From the NCBI GenBank assembly GCA_037131065.1, contig JBAXRT010000171.1, positions 1 to 5,024 on the forward strand: a DNA stretch of 5,024 nt. Reading direction: 5' to 3'. This DNA is from JBAXRT01 sp037131065. GTDB lineage: Bacteria; Bacteroidota; Bacteroidia; Bacteroidales; FEN-979. The notes under the pieces are model-generated. The model was not told the origin of the DNA and searched no databases. It was given only the letters and a program-made list of their open reading frames with translations. Shown piece after piece: positions 1 through 5,024 of this stretch; within the stretch, counting starts at the first letter, position 1; every line of letters starts with the position of its first letter. Made by a program: the position numbers and the translations under genes.

Positions 1-2
1 CG

Positions 3-491
3 AGGACTGCTCCGAGTGACAATTGCAAGATCAGTAGTGGCGGTTCGGCCTCATCCAACGATGCCAATCATATCTCCGGACCTTCAAGGACAGGTCAGGA
101 ACTTAGTCACGCAATTAATGTCTCCCTCGAGGAGGCTGGAATGAAACCAGGAGATATCAGTTATATTTCTGCCCACGGCACTGCTACTCCTTTCAATGAT
201 GAGATGGAATCAAAGGCGGTAAGCCTCAGCGGGCTAAGCGACGTTCCTCTGAACAGTTTCAAGGGATACTGGGGACATACCCTCGGGGCCGCCGGAATTA
301 TTGAATCTGCAGCAGCAATCCATAGTTTGAAGAAAAACATGCTATTCCGGTCTGCAGGGTTCGACTCACCGGGAGTTTCCGAAAAGATCACAGTCATTGA
401 GCAGCATGCCCGGGCCGTGCTCAGGAGCTGTCTGAAGACTGCCTCCGGGTTTGGAGGATGCAATGCTTCCATCATCTTTGAGAAGATCTGA
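3..491 (+). CDS. Beta-ketoacyl-ACP synthase, C-terminal part (5' end beyond window)
   Basis: This frame is open from the left edge, so the gene is cut by the window and only its last 162 residues are visible. It encodes the C-terminal half of the thiolase-fold domain of a KAS I/II-type condensing enzyme, which joins an acyl chain to malonyl-ACP. The visible catalytic residues are the His of the SAHGTAT motif (codon at 174-176), the conserved Lys of NSFKGYWGH (codon at 261-263) and the His of GHTLGAAG (276-278). The nucleophilic Cys would lie upstream. The C-terminal glycine loop reads ASGFGGCNAS instead of the SNSFGFGGN of the two full-length KS proteins downstream, and the loop between the HGTAT motif and the Lys is a little shorter, so this is a different KS subfamily and not a third copy. 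An internal ATG at 141 is not the start, because KS homology continues upstream of it. The gene stops one base before the next start, indicating an operon. Confidence 0.93.
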   Translation, partial: RTAPSDNCKISSGGSASSNDANHISGPSRTGQELSHAINVSLEEAGMKPGDISYISAHGTATPFNDEMESKAVSLSGLSDVPLNSFKGYWGHTLGAAGIIESAAAIHSLKKNMLFRSAGFDSPGVSEKITVIEQHARAVLRSCLKTASGFGGCNASIIFEKI

Positions 492-492
492 T

Positions 493-1143
493 ATGAATTT
501 GTTAATCACAAGCTATTGCCTCATCACCGAAAGTAAAGTAGTCGTTAATGACCAACTTCACTTTTATCAGGAAAATTTTCTTAATTTTGCAAACTTTATT
601 AAATCGATCTATAAGCAGGAAGAGATCAATTATCCCAAGTTTTATAAGATGGATTCGTTGAGCAAGTTGGGATTTCTTTCTTCCGAATTGGTTTTAAAGG
701 CAAGTAATATAAGCAGATACAGAGAAGAAGAGGTAGGCGTCATAATGATGAATTCGAGTTCAAGCCTGGATACGGATATCGTTCATCAGGATTCCATCAA
801 AGACTCGTCAAACTACTTTCCAAGTCCTTCCGTCTTTGTTTATACCTTGCCCAACATTTTGATAGGTGAAATTTGTATTAAGAATAAGATCAAAGGGGAG
901 AATGCCTTTCTCATTTCTGAAACATTTGATGCAGAGCTTATCAGAAGCTGTGTGGAAAATCTGATGAGGGAGGAAAGATTGAAGGCATGTCTTTGCGGCT
1001 GGGTCGAACTGCTTGGAGAAAAATTTGAATCGCTCCTTGTATGGGTAGAGAAAGCCGGGTCAACGGAGAACCAGGCTGAAACGGTCTTCAGGCCTCTTCC
1101 CTTTACAGAAGAAACTTTAAAGCAACTTTTACATCGTAACTGA
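493..1143 (+). CDS. Short ketosynthase-like protein, probably non-catalytic (216 aa)
   Basis: The product resembles only the N-terminal half of a ketosynthase. Residues around 48-65 (KFYKMDSLSKLGFLSSELVL) look like the early helix of KS proteins, and the segment with PSPSVFVYTLPNILIGEICI followed by IKGENAFLIS resembles the KS stretch leading up to the nucleophile. At the expected TACSS position it has ISETFDAEL, with no cysteine nucleophile, and no HGT or GH motif follows, so condensing activity is unlikely. I infer a structural or chain-length-modulating partner for one of the neighbouring KS proteins; short KS N-terminal-domain proteins of this kind occur in Bacteroidota pigment loci. I chose the ATG at 493, one base after the upstream stop; an in-frame ATG at 451 would overlap the upstream KS by 41 bases and add 14 residues encoded within its conserved end. 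No clear Shine-Dalgarno is present. The gene is clearly richer in A+T than its neighbours. Partner and role are uncertain. Confidence 0.82.
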   Translation: MNLLITSYCLITESKVVVNDQLHFYQENFLNFANFIKSIYKQEEINYPKFYKMDSLSKLGFLSSELVLKASNISRYREEEVGVIMMNSSSSLDTDIVHQDSIKDSSNYFPSPSVFVYTLPNILIGEICIKNKIKGENAFLISETFDAELIRSCVENLMREERLKACLCGWVELLGEKFESLLVWVEKAGSTENQAETVFRPLPFTEETLKQLLHRN

Positions 1144-1153
1144 CATTTTTGAT

Positions 1154-1408
1154 ATGGAAGAATTAATTCAAAAGCTAAAGAAAGAGGTCGTTGAACAGTT
1201 GAACCTGGAAGATATTTCAGTTGATGATATCGATCCTGATGCGCCCCTGTTCGGTGAGGGACTTGGTCTCGATTCAATCGACGCACTGGAGTTGATCGTT
1301 TTACTTGAAAAAAATTATGGTATTAAGATAGAAGATCCCAAGGACGGCAAGAAAATATTCTTCTCCATCCGGACCATGGCTGAATACATCACCGAGCATA
1401 AAAAATAG
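1154..1408 (+). CDS. Acyl carrier protein
   Basis: This is an 84-residue acidic protein with the classic four-helix carrier-protein pattern. The phosphopantetheine attachment site is Ser41 in the motif GLGLDSIDALEL (residues 36-47), preceded by the loop DPDAPLFGEG and followed by helix II and an amphipathic C-terminal helix (IRTMAEYITEHKK). A holo-ACP synthase or other phosphopantetheinyl transferase would activate it, after which it would carry the growing acyl chain as a thioester in the cytoplasm. It sits between the short KS-like gene (10-base gap) and an intact KS gene (6-base gap), so it is probably dedicated to this locus and not the housekeeping fatty-acid ACP. DSID replaces the DSLD usual in housekeeping ACPs, and the loop before helix III is slightly expanded (DPKDGKKIFFS). 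The ATG at 1154 gives a normal ACP length; no Shine-Dalgarno is visible. Confidence 0.96.
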   Translation: MEELIQKLKKEVVEQLNLEDISVDDIDPDAPLFGEGLGLDSIDALELIVLLEKNYGIKIEDPKDGKKIFFSIRTMAEYITEHKK

Positions 1409-1414
1409 TGATGA

Positions 1415-2617
1415 ATGCCTCAACGGATATTCATAACCGGTTTAGGAATTATCTCAAGCATTGGTCAGAACTCCCGGGAAAATCTTGATTCATTAATTCA
1501 AGGCCGCACCGGGATCGGCAAGATCATACATCTTTCCACTTCTCTCAGTGAATTAATCCCGGCTGCCGAGGTAAAAGCCACCCATGAACAGCTTTTATCC
1601 TTAGCCGGTATATCCGTCATTGAAGGATATTCCAGGAATGCACTCCTTGGCATTATCGCTGCCGGGGAGGCATATACACATGCCAGGATGGATGAACACA
1701 GGGATATCAGAACAGGACTGATCTCGGCCACCACTGTTGGCGGAATGGATAAATGTGAGATGTACTATGATGACTTCCTGAACAACGATTCCCGGAATAT
1801 CTATATCGAGACTTACGATTGTGCCGACAGCACCGAAAAAATAGCAGATAAGCTTGGTCTGCGCGATTATGTCACGACGATCAGCACGGCCTGCTCCTCC
1901 TCTGCGAATGCCATCCTGCTTGGCGCCAGGATGATCCGAAGCGGGAAACTTGAAAGAGTCCTTGCCGGCGGGTGCGAGTCTCTTACACGGTTTCATCTGA
2001 ACGGATTCAATGCACTCAAGATACTCGACAAGGAGCCCTGCAAACCGTTTGATGAAAAGAGAGCCGGGATCAACCTCGGAGAGGGAGGCGCCTATGTCGT
2101 ACTCGAATCGGAGGAAACTATTGAAAAAACCGGCAACCTTCCTCTATGCGAGCTAGTCGGCTGGGGAAACTCCTGTGAGGCATTCCACCAGACGGCCTCT
2201 TCTCCCGACGGGATCGGAGCCTTTCTTGCCATGAAGAAGGCTTTGGAAATGAGTGGCCTAGGGCCGGAGGCGATTGGCTATATCAATGCCCACGGGACCG
2301 GGACCGATAACAACGACCTTTCAGAAGGACGGGCCATCGATAAATTATTCGGAGAGCGCAGGCCGAGGTTCAGCTCAACAAAACCCTTCACCGGACATAC
2401 CACCAGCGCAGCCGGGTCTACCGAAACCATTGTCGCGATCCTTGCTTTGCTGCATGATGTGATCTGGCCAAACCTCAATTTCAGCAATCCGATACCCGAA
2501 CTTGGGTTCTCTCCGGTAACATCTTTACTGAAAGATATCAGGATGGAGGCTGTTATGTCAAACTCCTTCGGTTTCGGAGGAAATGACACCTCTCTTATAT
2601 TCAAAAGGACAACATAA
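1415..2617 (+). CDS. Beta-ketoacyl-ACP synthase, catalytically intact (KS1, 400 aa)
   Basis: This is a full-length KAS II (FabF)-type condensing enzyme, which carries out decarboxylative Claisen condensation of an acyl thioester with malonyl-ACP. It begins with the usual KS first strand (RIFITGLGIISSIG). The nucleophile is Cys160 in TISTACSSSA, the catalytic histidines are His293 (NAHGTGTDNND) and His328 (GHTTSAAG), and the conserved lysine is Lys323 (SSTKPFTGH). The C-terminal SNSFGFGGND loop (residues 382-391) contains the gatekeeper phenylalanine of the family. Length is typical. An ATG at 1411 is out of frame, so 1415, six bases after the ACP stop, is the start; no Shine-Dalgarno is seen. 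It is strongly similar to the KS at 3763-4971: over residues 154-234 my hand alignment gives about 57 of 81 identities. The next gene, a KS-like protein lacking the catalytic residues, starts 2 bases downstream, which suggests a KS/chain-length-factor heterodimer as in type II polyketide synthases. Substrate and product are inferred from context only. Confidence 0.95.
   Translation: MPQRIFITGLGIISSIGQNSRENLDSLIQGRTGIGKIIHLSTSLSELIPAAEVKATHEQLLSLAGISVIEGYSRNALLGIIAAGEAYTHARMDEHRDIRTGLISATTVGGMDKCEMYYDDFLNNDSRNIYIETYDCADSTEKIADKLGLRDYVTTISTACSSSANAILLGARMIRSGKLERVLAGGCESLTRFHLNGFNALKILDKEPCKPFDEKRAGINLGEGGAYVVLESEETIEKTGNLPLCELVGWGNSCEAFHQTASSPDGIGAFLAMKKALEMSGLGPEAIGYINAHGTGTDNNDLSEGRAIDKLFGERRPRFSSTKPFTGHTTSAAGSTETIVAILALLHDVIWPNLNFSNPIPELGFSPVTSLLKDIRMEAVMSNSFGFGGNDTSLIFKRTT
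2603..2609 (+). promoter_or_regulatory. Shine-Dalgarno-like ribosome binding site for the gene at 2620
   Basis: The purine run AAAAGGA ends 10 bases before the ATG at 2620 and lies inside the last codons of the preceding KS gene. It is the clearest Shine-Dalgarno-like sequence in front of any gene in this window and supports 2620 as the start of the KS-like gene. With the 2-base gap it is consistent with coupled translation of the two proteins. Bacteroidota starts often lack such a sequence, so its functional weight is uncertain. Confidence 0.5.
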
Positions 2618-2619
2618 CA

Positions 2620-3675
2620 ATGGCCTTTATCAACGGCATCGGACTTATCTCTCCCCAGAACACCCTGGATCCGGATGTTTTCCTGCCTGCCGTTGTTGAG
2701 CATCATGCCGATTACATGAAGTGCGTGGAGCCGGTCTTCAAGGAATACATCGATCCGCTTCTTGCCCGCCGCATGAGCCGGCTGATCAAAACGGGGATCG
2801 TCTCCGCCAAATTGTGCCTGCGCGATGCGGGATGCAGTCTCCCTGATGCCATCATCACAGGAACTGGTCTTGGAAGCATTGAGGACACTGAAAAGATCCT
2901 TGGTGAGATTACAAAGGAGGAGAAGTTCCTCAACCCCACCCCATTCATACAATCGACCTACAATACCATCAGTTCCCAGATTGCCATCACACTTAAATGC
3001 CACGGGTACAACTCAACTTATGTGCACCGTTCCTTTTCCTTTGAAAGCGGGCTGCAGGATGCCATGCTCCAGTTTGAAGAGGGTATTGCAGGGAACATTC
3101 TCGCCGGGGGAATTGATGAAATGACCGGGAACCACCTCCAGATTACACGGAGGATCGGCTTGTGGAAAATGCATCCAGTACATAACCTCTCGGTTCTGAA
3201 GGAGAACACTCCCGGAGCCCTGGCAGGTGAAGGTTCCGGGTTTTTCCTGCTTTCATCAGCAAGAAACGACCATACCTATGCCACCCTGAAAGGGGTTGAG
3301 ACAATATATAAACCTTCAGGCACATCTGAGCTCGGGAGCAAAGTCAGGACGTTTCTTTCCGGACATGGATTAACACCCGGCGACATGGATGTCATTATCA
3401 CCGGGATCAACGGCGACACGAGGTGGGACCCGTTGTACAACGAAGTGAATGCCCTTTTATTCCCGTCAAAACCGCTTGCCTGGTACAAACACCTCTCTGG
3501 GGAGTATCATACTGCCAGCACCTTTGCACTCTGGATGGCATCCAACATGATCAAACGCCAGGTCTATCCCCACATCACAATGCTTAATGATTTTGTTCCT
3601 CCTGTTATCAGGCATGTCCTGATCCACAACCATTTCAGGGGGGATAACCACTCCTTTATTCTTGCCGGGTCCTGA
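2620..3675 (+). CDS. Ketosynthase-like protein without catalytic residues (chain-length-factor-like, 351 aa)
   Basis: The protein has the KS fold pattern from first strand (FINGIGLISP, residues 3-11 or so) to last strand, but is about 50 residues shorter than its neighbours. The nucleophile region reads VHRSFSFESGLQDAM (residues 135-149), with Phe/Glu near the expected Cys position. The HGTGT motif is replaced by GINGDTRWDPLYNEV, placing Asn264 at the catalytic His. The lysine appears kept as Lys290 (WYKHLSGEYHTAS), but the GH histidine aligns with Glu295. The C-terminal GFGG loop is HFRG. It therefore should not condense substrates itself. By analogy with chain-length factors of type II polyketide synthases and the KS-like subunits of aryl polyene systems, I infer that it pairs with an active KS, most likely the one encoded 2 bases upstream, and shapes the product cavity. 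The N-terminal PTPFIQSTYNTISSQIA segment is well preserved, consistent with a kept dimer interface. It ends in tandem stops (TGA TAG). Confidence 0.88.
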   Translation: MAFINGIGLISPQNTLDPDVFLPAVVEHHADYMKCVEPVFKEYIDPLLARRMSRLIKTGIVSAKLCLRDAGCSLPDAIITGTGLGSIEDTEKILGEITKEEKFLNPTPFIQSTYNTISSQIAITLKCHGYNSTYVHRSFSFESGLQDAMLQFEEGIAGNILAGGIDEMTGNHLQITRRIGLWKMHPVHNLSVLKENTPGALAGEGSGFFLLSSARNDHTYATLKGVETIYKPSGTSELGSKVRTFLSGHGLTPGDMDVIITGINGDTRWDPLYNEVNALLFPSKPLAWYKHLSGEYHTASTFALWMASNMIKRQVYPHITMLNDFVPPVIRHVLIHNHFRGDNHSFILAGS

Positions 3676-3709
3676 TAGTACAAATTCCCCTCAATTTGAT
3701 TTTTACTTT

Positions 3710-3717
3710 TAACTTTG
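3710..3717 (+). promoter_or_regulatory. Possible Bacteroidetes-type promoter -7 element
   Basis: TAACTTTG matches the Bacteroidetes primary-sigma -7 consensus TAnnTTTG exactly and lies in the only substantial intergenic gap, 45 bases before the ATG at 3763. A TTTG occurs upstream at 3695-3698, but its 11-base spacing is too short for a normal -33 element, and the bases at the expected -33 position are C-rich. It may give the last KS gene its own transcription start, or it may be chance in an A+T-rich spacer. Confidence 0.3.
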
Positions 3718-3721
3718 CCGC

Positions 3722-3752
3722 ATGGATCTTTTATCTCTTTTTATGGATCCAT
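3722..3752. repeat. Paired ATGGATC sites, the second within a 10-bp palindrome
   Basis: ATGGATC occurs at 3722-3728 and again at 3743-3749, 21 bases apart, about two helical turns. The second copy is part of the perfect palindrome ATGGATCCAT (3743-3752). The first copy can also pair with GATCCAT at 3746-3752, giving a 7-bp stem around a 17-base T-rich loop in the leader of the last KS gene. There is no T-run after it, so it does not look like an intrinsic terminator. It could be an operator or leader hairpin, or chance. Confidence 0.3.
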
Positions 3753-3762
3753 TCATTACAAA

Positions 3763-4971
3763 ATGTCAGAAAAGGTATATATAACAGGGATCGGGATCAT
3801 CTCTGCCATTGGAAATAATGTTCGGGAGGTTGAAGAGAGCCTGCTTGCTGAAAGAACGGGGATCGGAGAGATCACCCTTTTCCCGACTGTTCATAAGGGT
3901 AAACTGCCTCTCGCCGAGGTCAGGCTTTCCAGTGCCGCTCTTCTGGGGTACACGGGACTTTCAGGAAAATCTGTTGTGACGAGGACAGCCCTGCTCGGAA
4001 TGATTGCCGCCAGTGAAGCAATGATCAGTTCGGGTTACAAGTCAGGTGACAGCTCCAGGACTGCTCTCCTGTCTGCCACAACGGTCGGAGGCATGGATCT
4101 CAGCGAGGAGTTCTTCCAGGATTACCTTAAGGATCCGTCGAAAGGAAGGTTGAGAAAGGTTGTGAACCACGACTGCGGAGAGAGCACCGAACGGATCGCA
4201 TCCTTCACGGGTATCAATGGGTTCGTCACAACGATCAGTACAGCCTGCAGCTCATCGGCAAATTCACTCATGCTCGGAGCCAGGCTGATCAAATCGGGCA
4301 TGGCCGACCGCGTGCTTGCCGGCGGAACCGATTCAGTTACGCGTTTCACACTCAATGGATTCAACACGCTGATGATTCTTGACAAGAACGGTTGCAGGCC
4401 ATTCGACGAGAACCGGGCCGGACTTACCATTGGTGAGGGTGCTGCATATCTGATGCTGGAGTCGGAAGAGATGGTAAAGCGATCGGGCAAGCCGGTTCTG
4501 GCCATACTTTCAGGTTATGGAAATGCCAATGATGCCTTTCACCAGACCGCCTCATCGCCTGAGGGAAAAGGAGCCATCCTTGCCATGGAGAAGGCATTTG
4601 AGGTAAGCGGCTTATCCCCAACCGATATCAGCTATATTAATGTTCATGGCACCGGTACACAAAACAATGACCTGTCGGAAGGTCTGGCCATTGAAAAAGT
4701 TTTCGGATCAAAGGTCCCTCCCTTCAGTTCGACAAAGGGCTATACAGGACATACCCTGGGAGCCGCAGGCGCCATCGAAGCTGTGATCTCGATCCTTTCT
4801 ATGAAAAACAATGTGATCTTCCCTAACCTGAACTGGAACACTCCGATGAAAGAGTTATCCATGACTCCGGTTATAAGAATCAAACGGGATGTGACCGTGA
4901 ACCATGTTCTTTCAAATTCATTTGGGTTCGGAGGAAACAATTCGACGTTAATATTATCGAAAGTCCGGTAG
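3763..4971 (+). CDS. Beta-ketoacyl-ACP synthase, catalytically intact (KS3, 402 aa)
   Basis: This is a second full-length FabF-type condensing enzyme. The nucleophile is Cys162 (TISTACSSSANS), the histidines are His295 (NVHGTGTQNND) and His330 (GHTLGAAG), and the lysine is Lys325 (SSTKGYTGH); the C-terminal SNSFGFGGNN loop is intact. The ATG at 3763 gives 402 residues and aligns MSEKVYITGIGIISAIG with the start of the KS at 1415. A TTG at 3715 would add 16 residues with no counterpart there and is rejected. No Shine-Dalgarno is evident. It is a close paralogue of the KS at 1415, with near-identical motifs such as RTGIG, SATTVGGMD, TTISTACSSSAN, AFHQTASSP and NNDLSEG, yet its GH motif (GHTLGAAG) is nearer the family consensus than GHTTSAAG. 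The two probably arose by duplication and may act on different chain lengths or steps. The 87-base gap before it and the possible promoter there suggest partly separate control, although it likely belongs to the same locus. Confidence 0.95.
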   Translation: MSEKVYITGIGIISAIGNNVREVEESLLAERTGIGEITLFPTVHKGKLPLAEVRLSSAALLGYTGLSGKSVVTRTALLGMIAASEAMISSGYKSGDSSRTALLSATTVGGMDLSEEFFQDYLKDPSKGRLRKVVNHDCGESTERIASFTGINGFVTTISTACSSSANSLMLGARLIKSGMADRVLAGGTDSVTRFTLNGFNTLMILDKNGCRPFDENRAGLTIGEGAAYLMLESEEMVKRSGKPVLAILSGYGNANDAFHQTASSPEGKGAILAMEKAFEVSGLSPTDISYINVHGTGTQNNDLSEGLAIEKVFGSKVPPFSSTKGYTGHTLGAAGAIEAVISILSMKNNVIFPNLNWNTPMKELSMTPVIRIKRDVTVNHVLSNSFGFGGNNSTLILSKVR

Positions 4972-4980
4972 CTATGCAAT

Positions 4981-5024
4981 TGACGAGTGACGAATTACGA
5001 ATGACGAGTGAATTTACGATTTAC
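4981..5024. repeat. Degenerate 7-base tandem repeat (TKACGAR type) running off the right edge
   Basis: After the last KS gene, the sequence consists of heptamers: TGACGAG (4981), TGACGAA (4988), TTACGAA (4995), TGACGAG (5002), then a shortened unit TGAAT (5009), TTACGAT (5014) and the start of another, TTAC (5021). A higher-order 21-base period is also visible, since TGACGAGTGA recurs at 4981 and 5002. All units contain TGA or TTA-type triplets and the tract is not part of a long ORF. It continues beyond the window, so its full length and copy number are unknown. It may be an intergenic repeat of the type scattered through Bacteroidota genomes. Confidence 0.75.

Noticed and set aside
141..491. 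Left-edge KS as a complete 116-residue protein or degraded remnant
   Set aside because: The KS reading frame and homology extend without a stop to the window edge, so truncation is by the window and not by mutation.
451..492. Upstream ATG at 451 as start of the short KS-like gene
   Set aside because: It would overlap the conserved C-terminal end of the preceding KS by 41 bases; the ATG at 493, one base after the stop, fits the tight operon spacing better.
840..1286. 148-codon open frame on the minus strand
   Set aside because: It runs antisense across the end of the short KS-like gene and into the ACP gene; the ACP on the + strand is unmistakable, and the antisense product has no recognisable features.
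2278..3003. 241-codon open frame on the minus strand
   Set aside because: It lies opposite the strongly supported junction of the KS gene and the KS-like gene, and its translation shows no family pattern; it is a shadow of the coding strand.
3722..3752. Intrinsic transcription terminator between the KS-like gene and the last KS
   Set aside because: The possible stem is only 7 bp with a long loop, and no T-run follows; the T-rich stretch is inside the loop.
3715..3762. TTG at 3715 as start of the last KS gene
   Set aside because: The extra 16 residues have no counterpart in the paralogue at 1415, and the ATG at 3763 places the first KS strand at the usual distance from the N-terminus.

Overview
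The window looks like part of a Bacteroidota (Bacteroidetes) chromosome. This is inferred from protein character, from start codons mostly lacking a Shine-Dalgarno sequence, from one exact match to the Bacteroidetes -7 promoter element (TAnnTTTG), and from the type of gene set. Base composition is mixed: hand counts give roughly 50% GC in the ketosynthase genes and near 30% at the start of the small gene at 493-1143.

All six genes lie on the + strand and nearly the whole window is coding. In order they are: the 3' end of a beta-ketoacyl synthase (KS) gene cut by the left edge (3-491); a 216-residue short KS-like protein without a recognisable catalytic cysteine (493-1143); an acyl carrier protein (1154-1408); a full-length catalytically intact KS (1415-2617); a shortened KS-like protein that has lost most catalytic residues, similar in logic to a chain-length factor (2620-3675); and a second intact KS closely related to the first (3763-4971). 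Gaps between the first five genes are only 1, 10, 6 and 2 bases, so they are almost certainly one operon. An 87-base gap, the only substantial one, precedes the last gene and carries a possible internal promoter. The right edge (about 4981-5024) enters a degenerate 7-base tandem repeat.

Together these are the condensing core of a type II fatty-acid/polyketide-like system: one visible carrier protein, three active-type KS proteins and two inactive KS-fold partners. In Bacteroidota this combination fits the aryl polyene / flexirubin / dialkylresorcinol class of loci, in which KS and KS-like subunits extend a polyene chain on an ACP. Ketoreductase, dehydratase, acyltransferase and aromatic-starter genes would be expected outside the window. 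The exact product cannot be told from this segment. I see no RNA gene, insertion sequence or CRISPR array.
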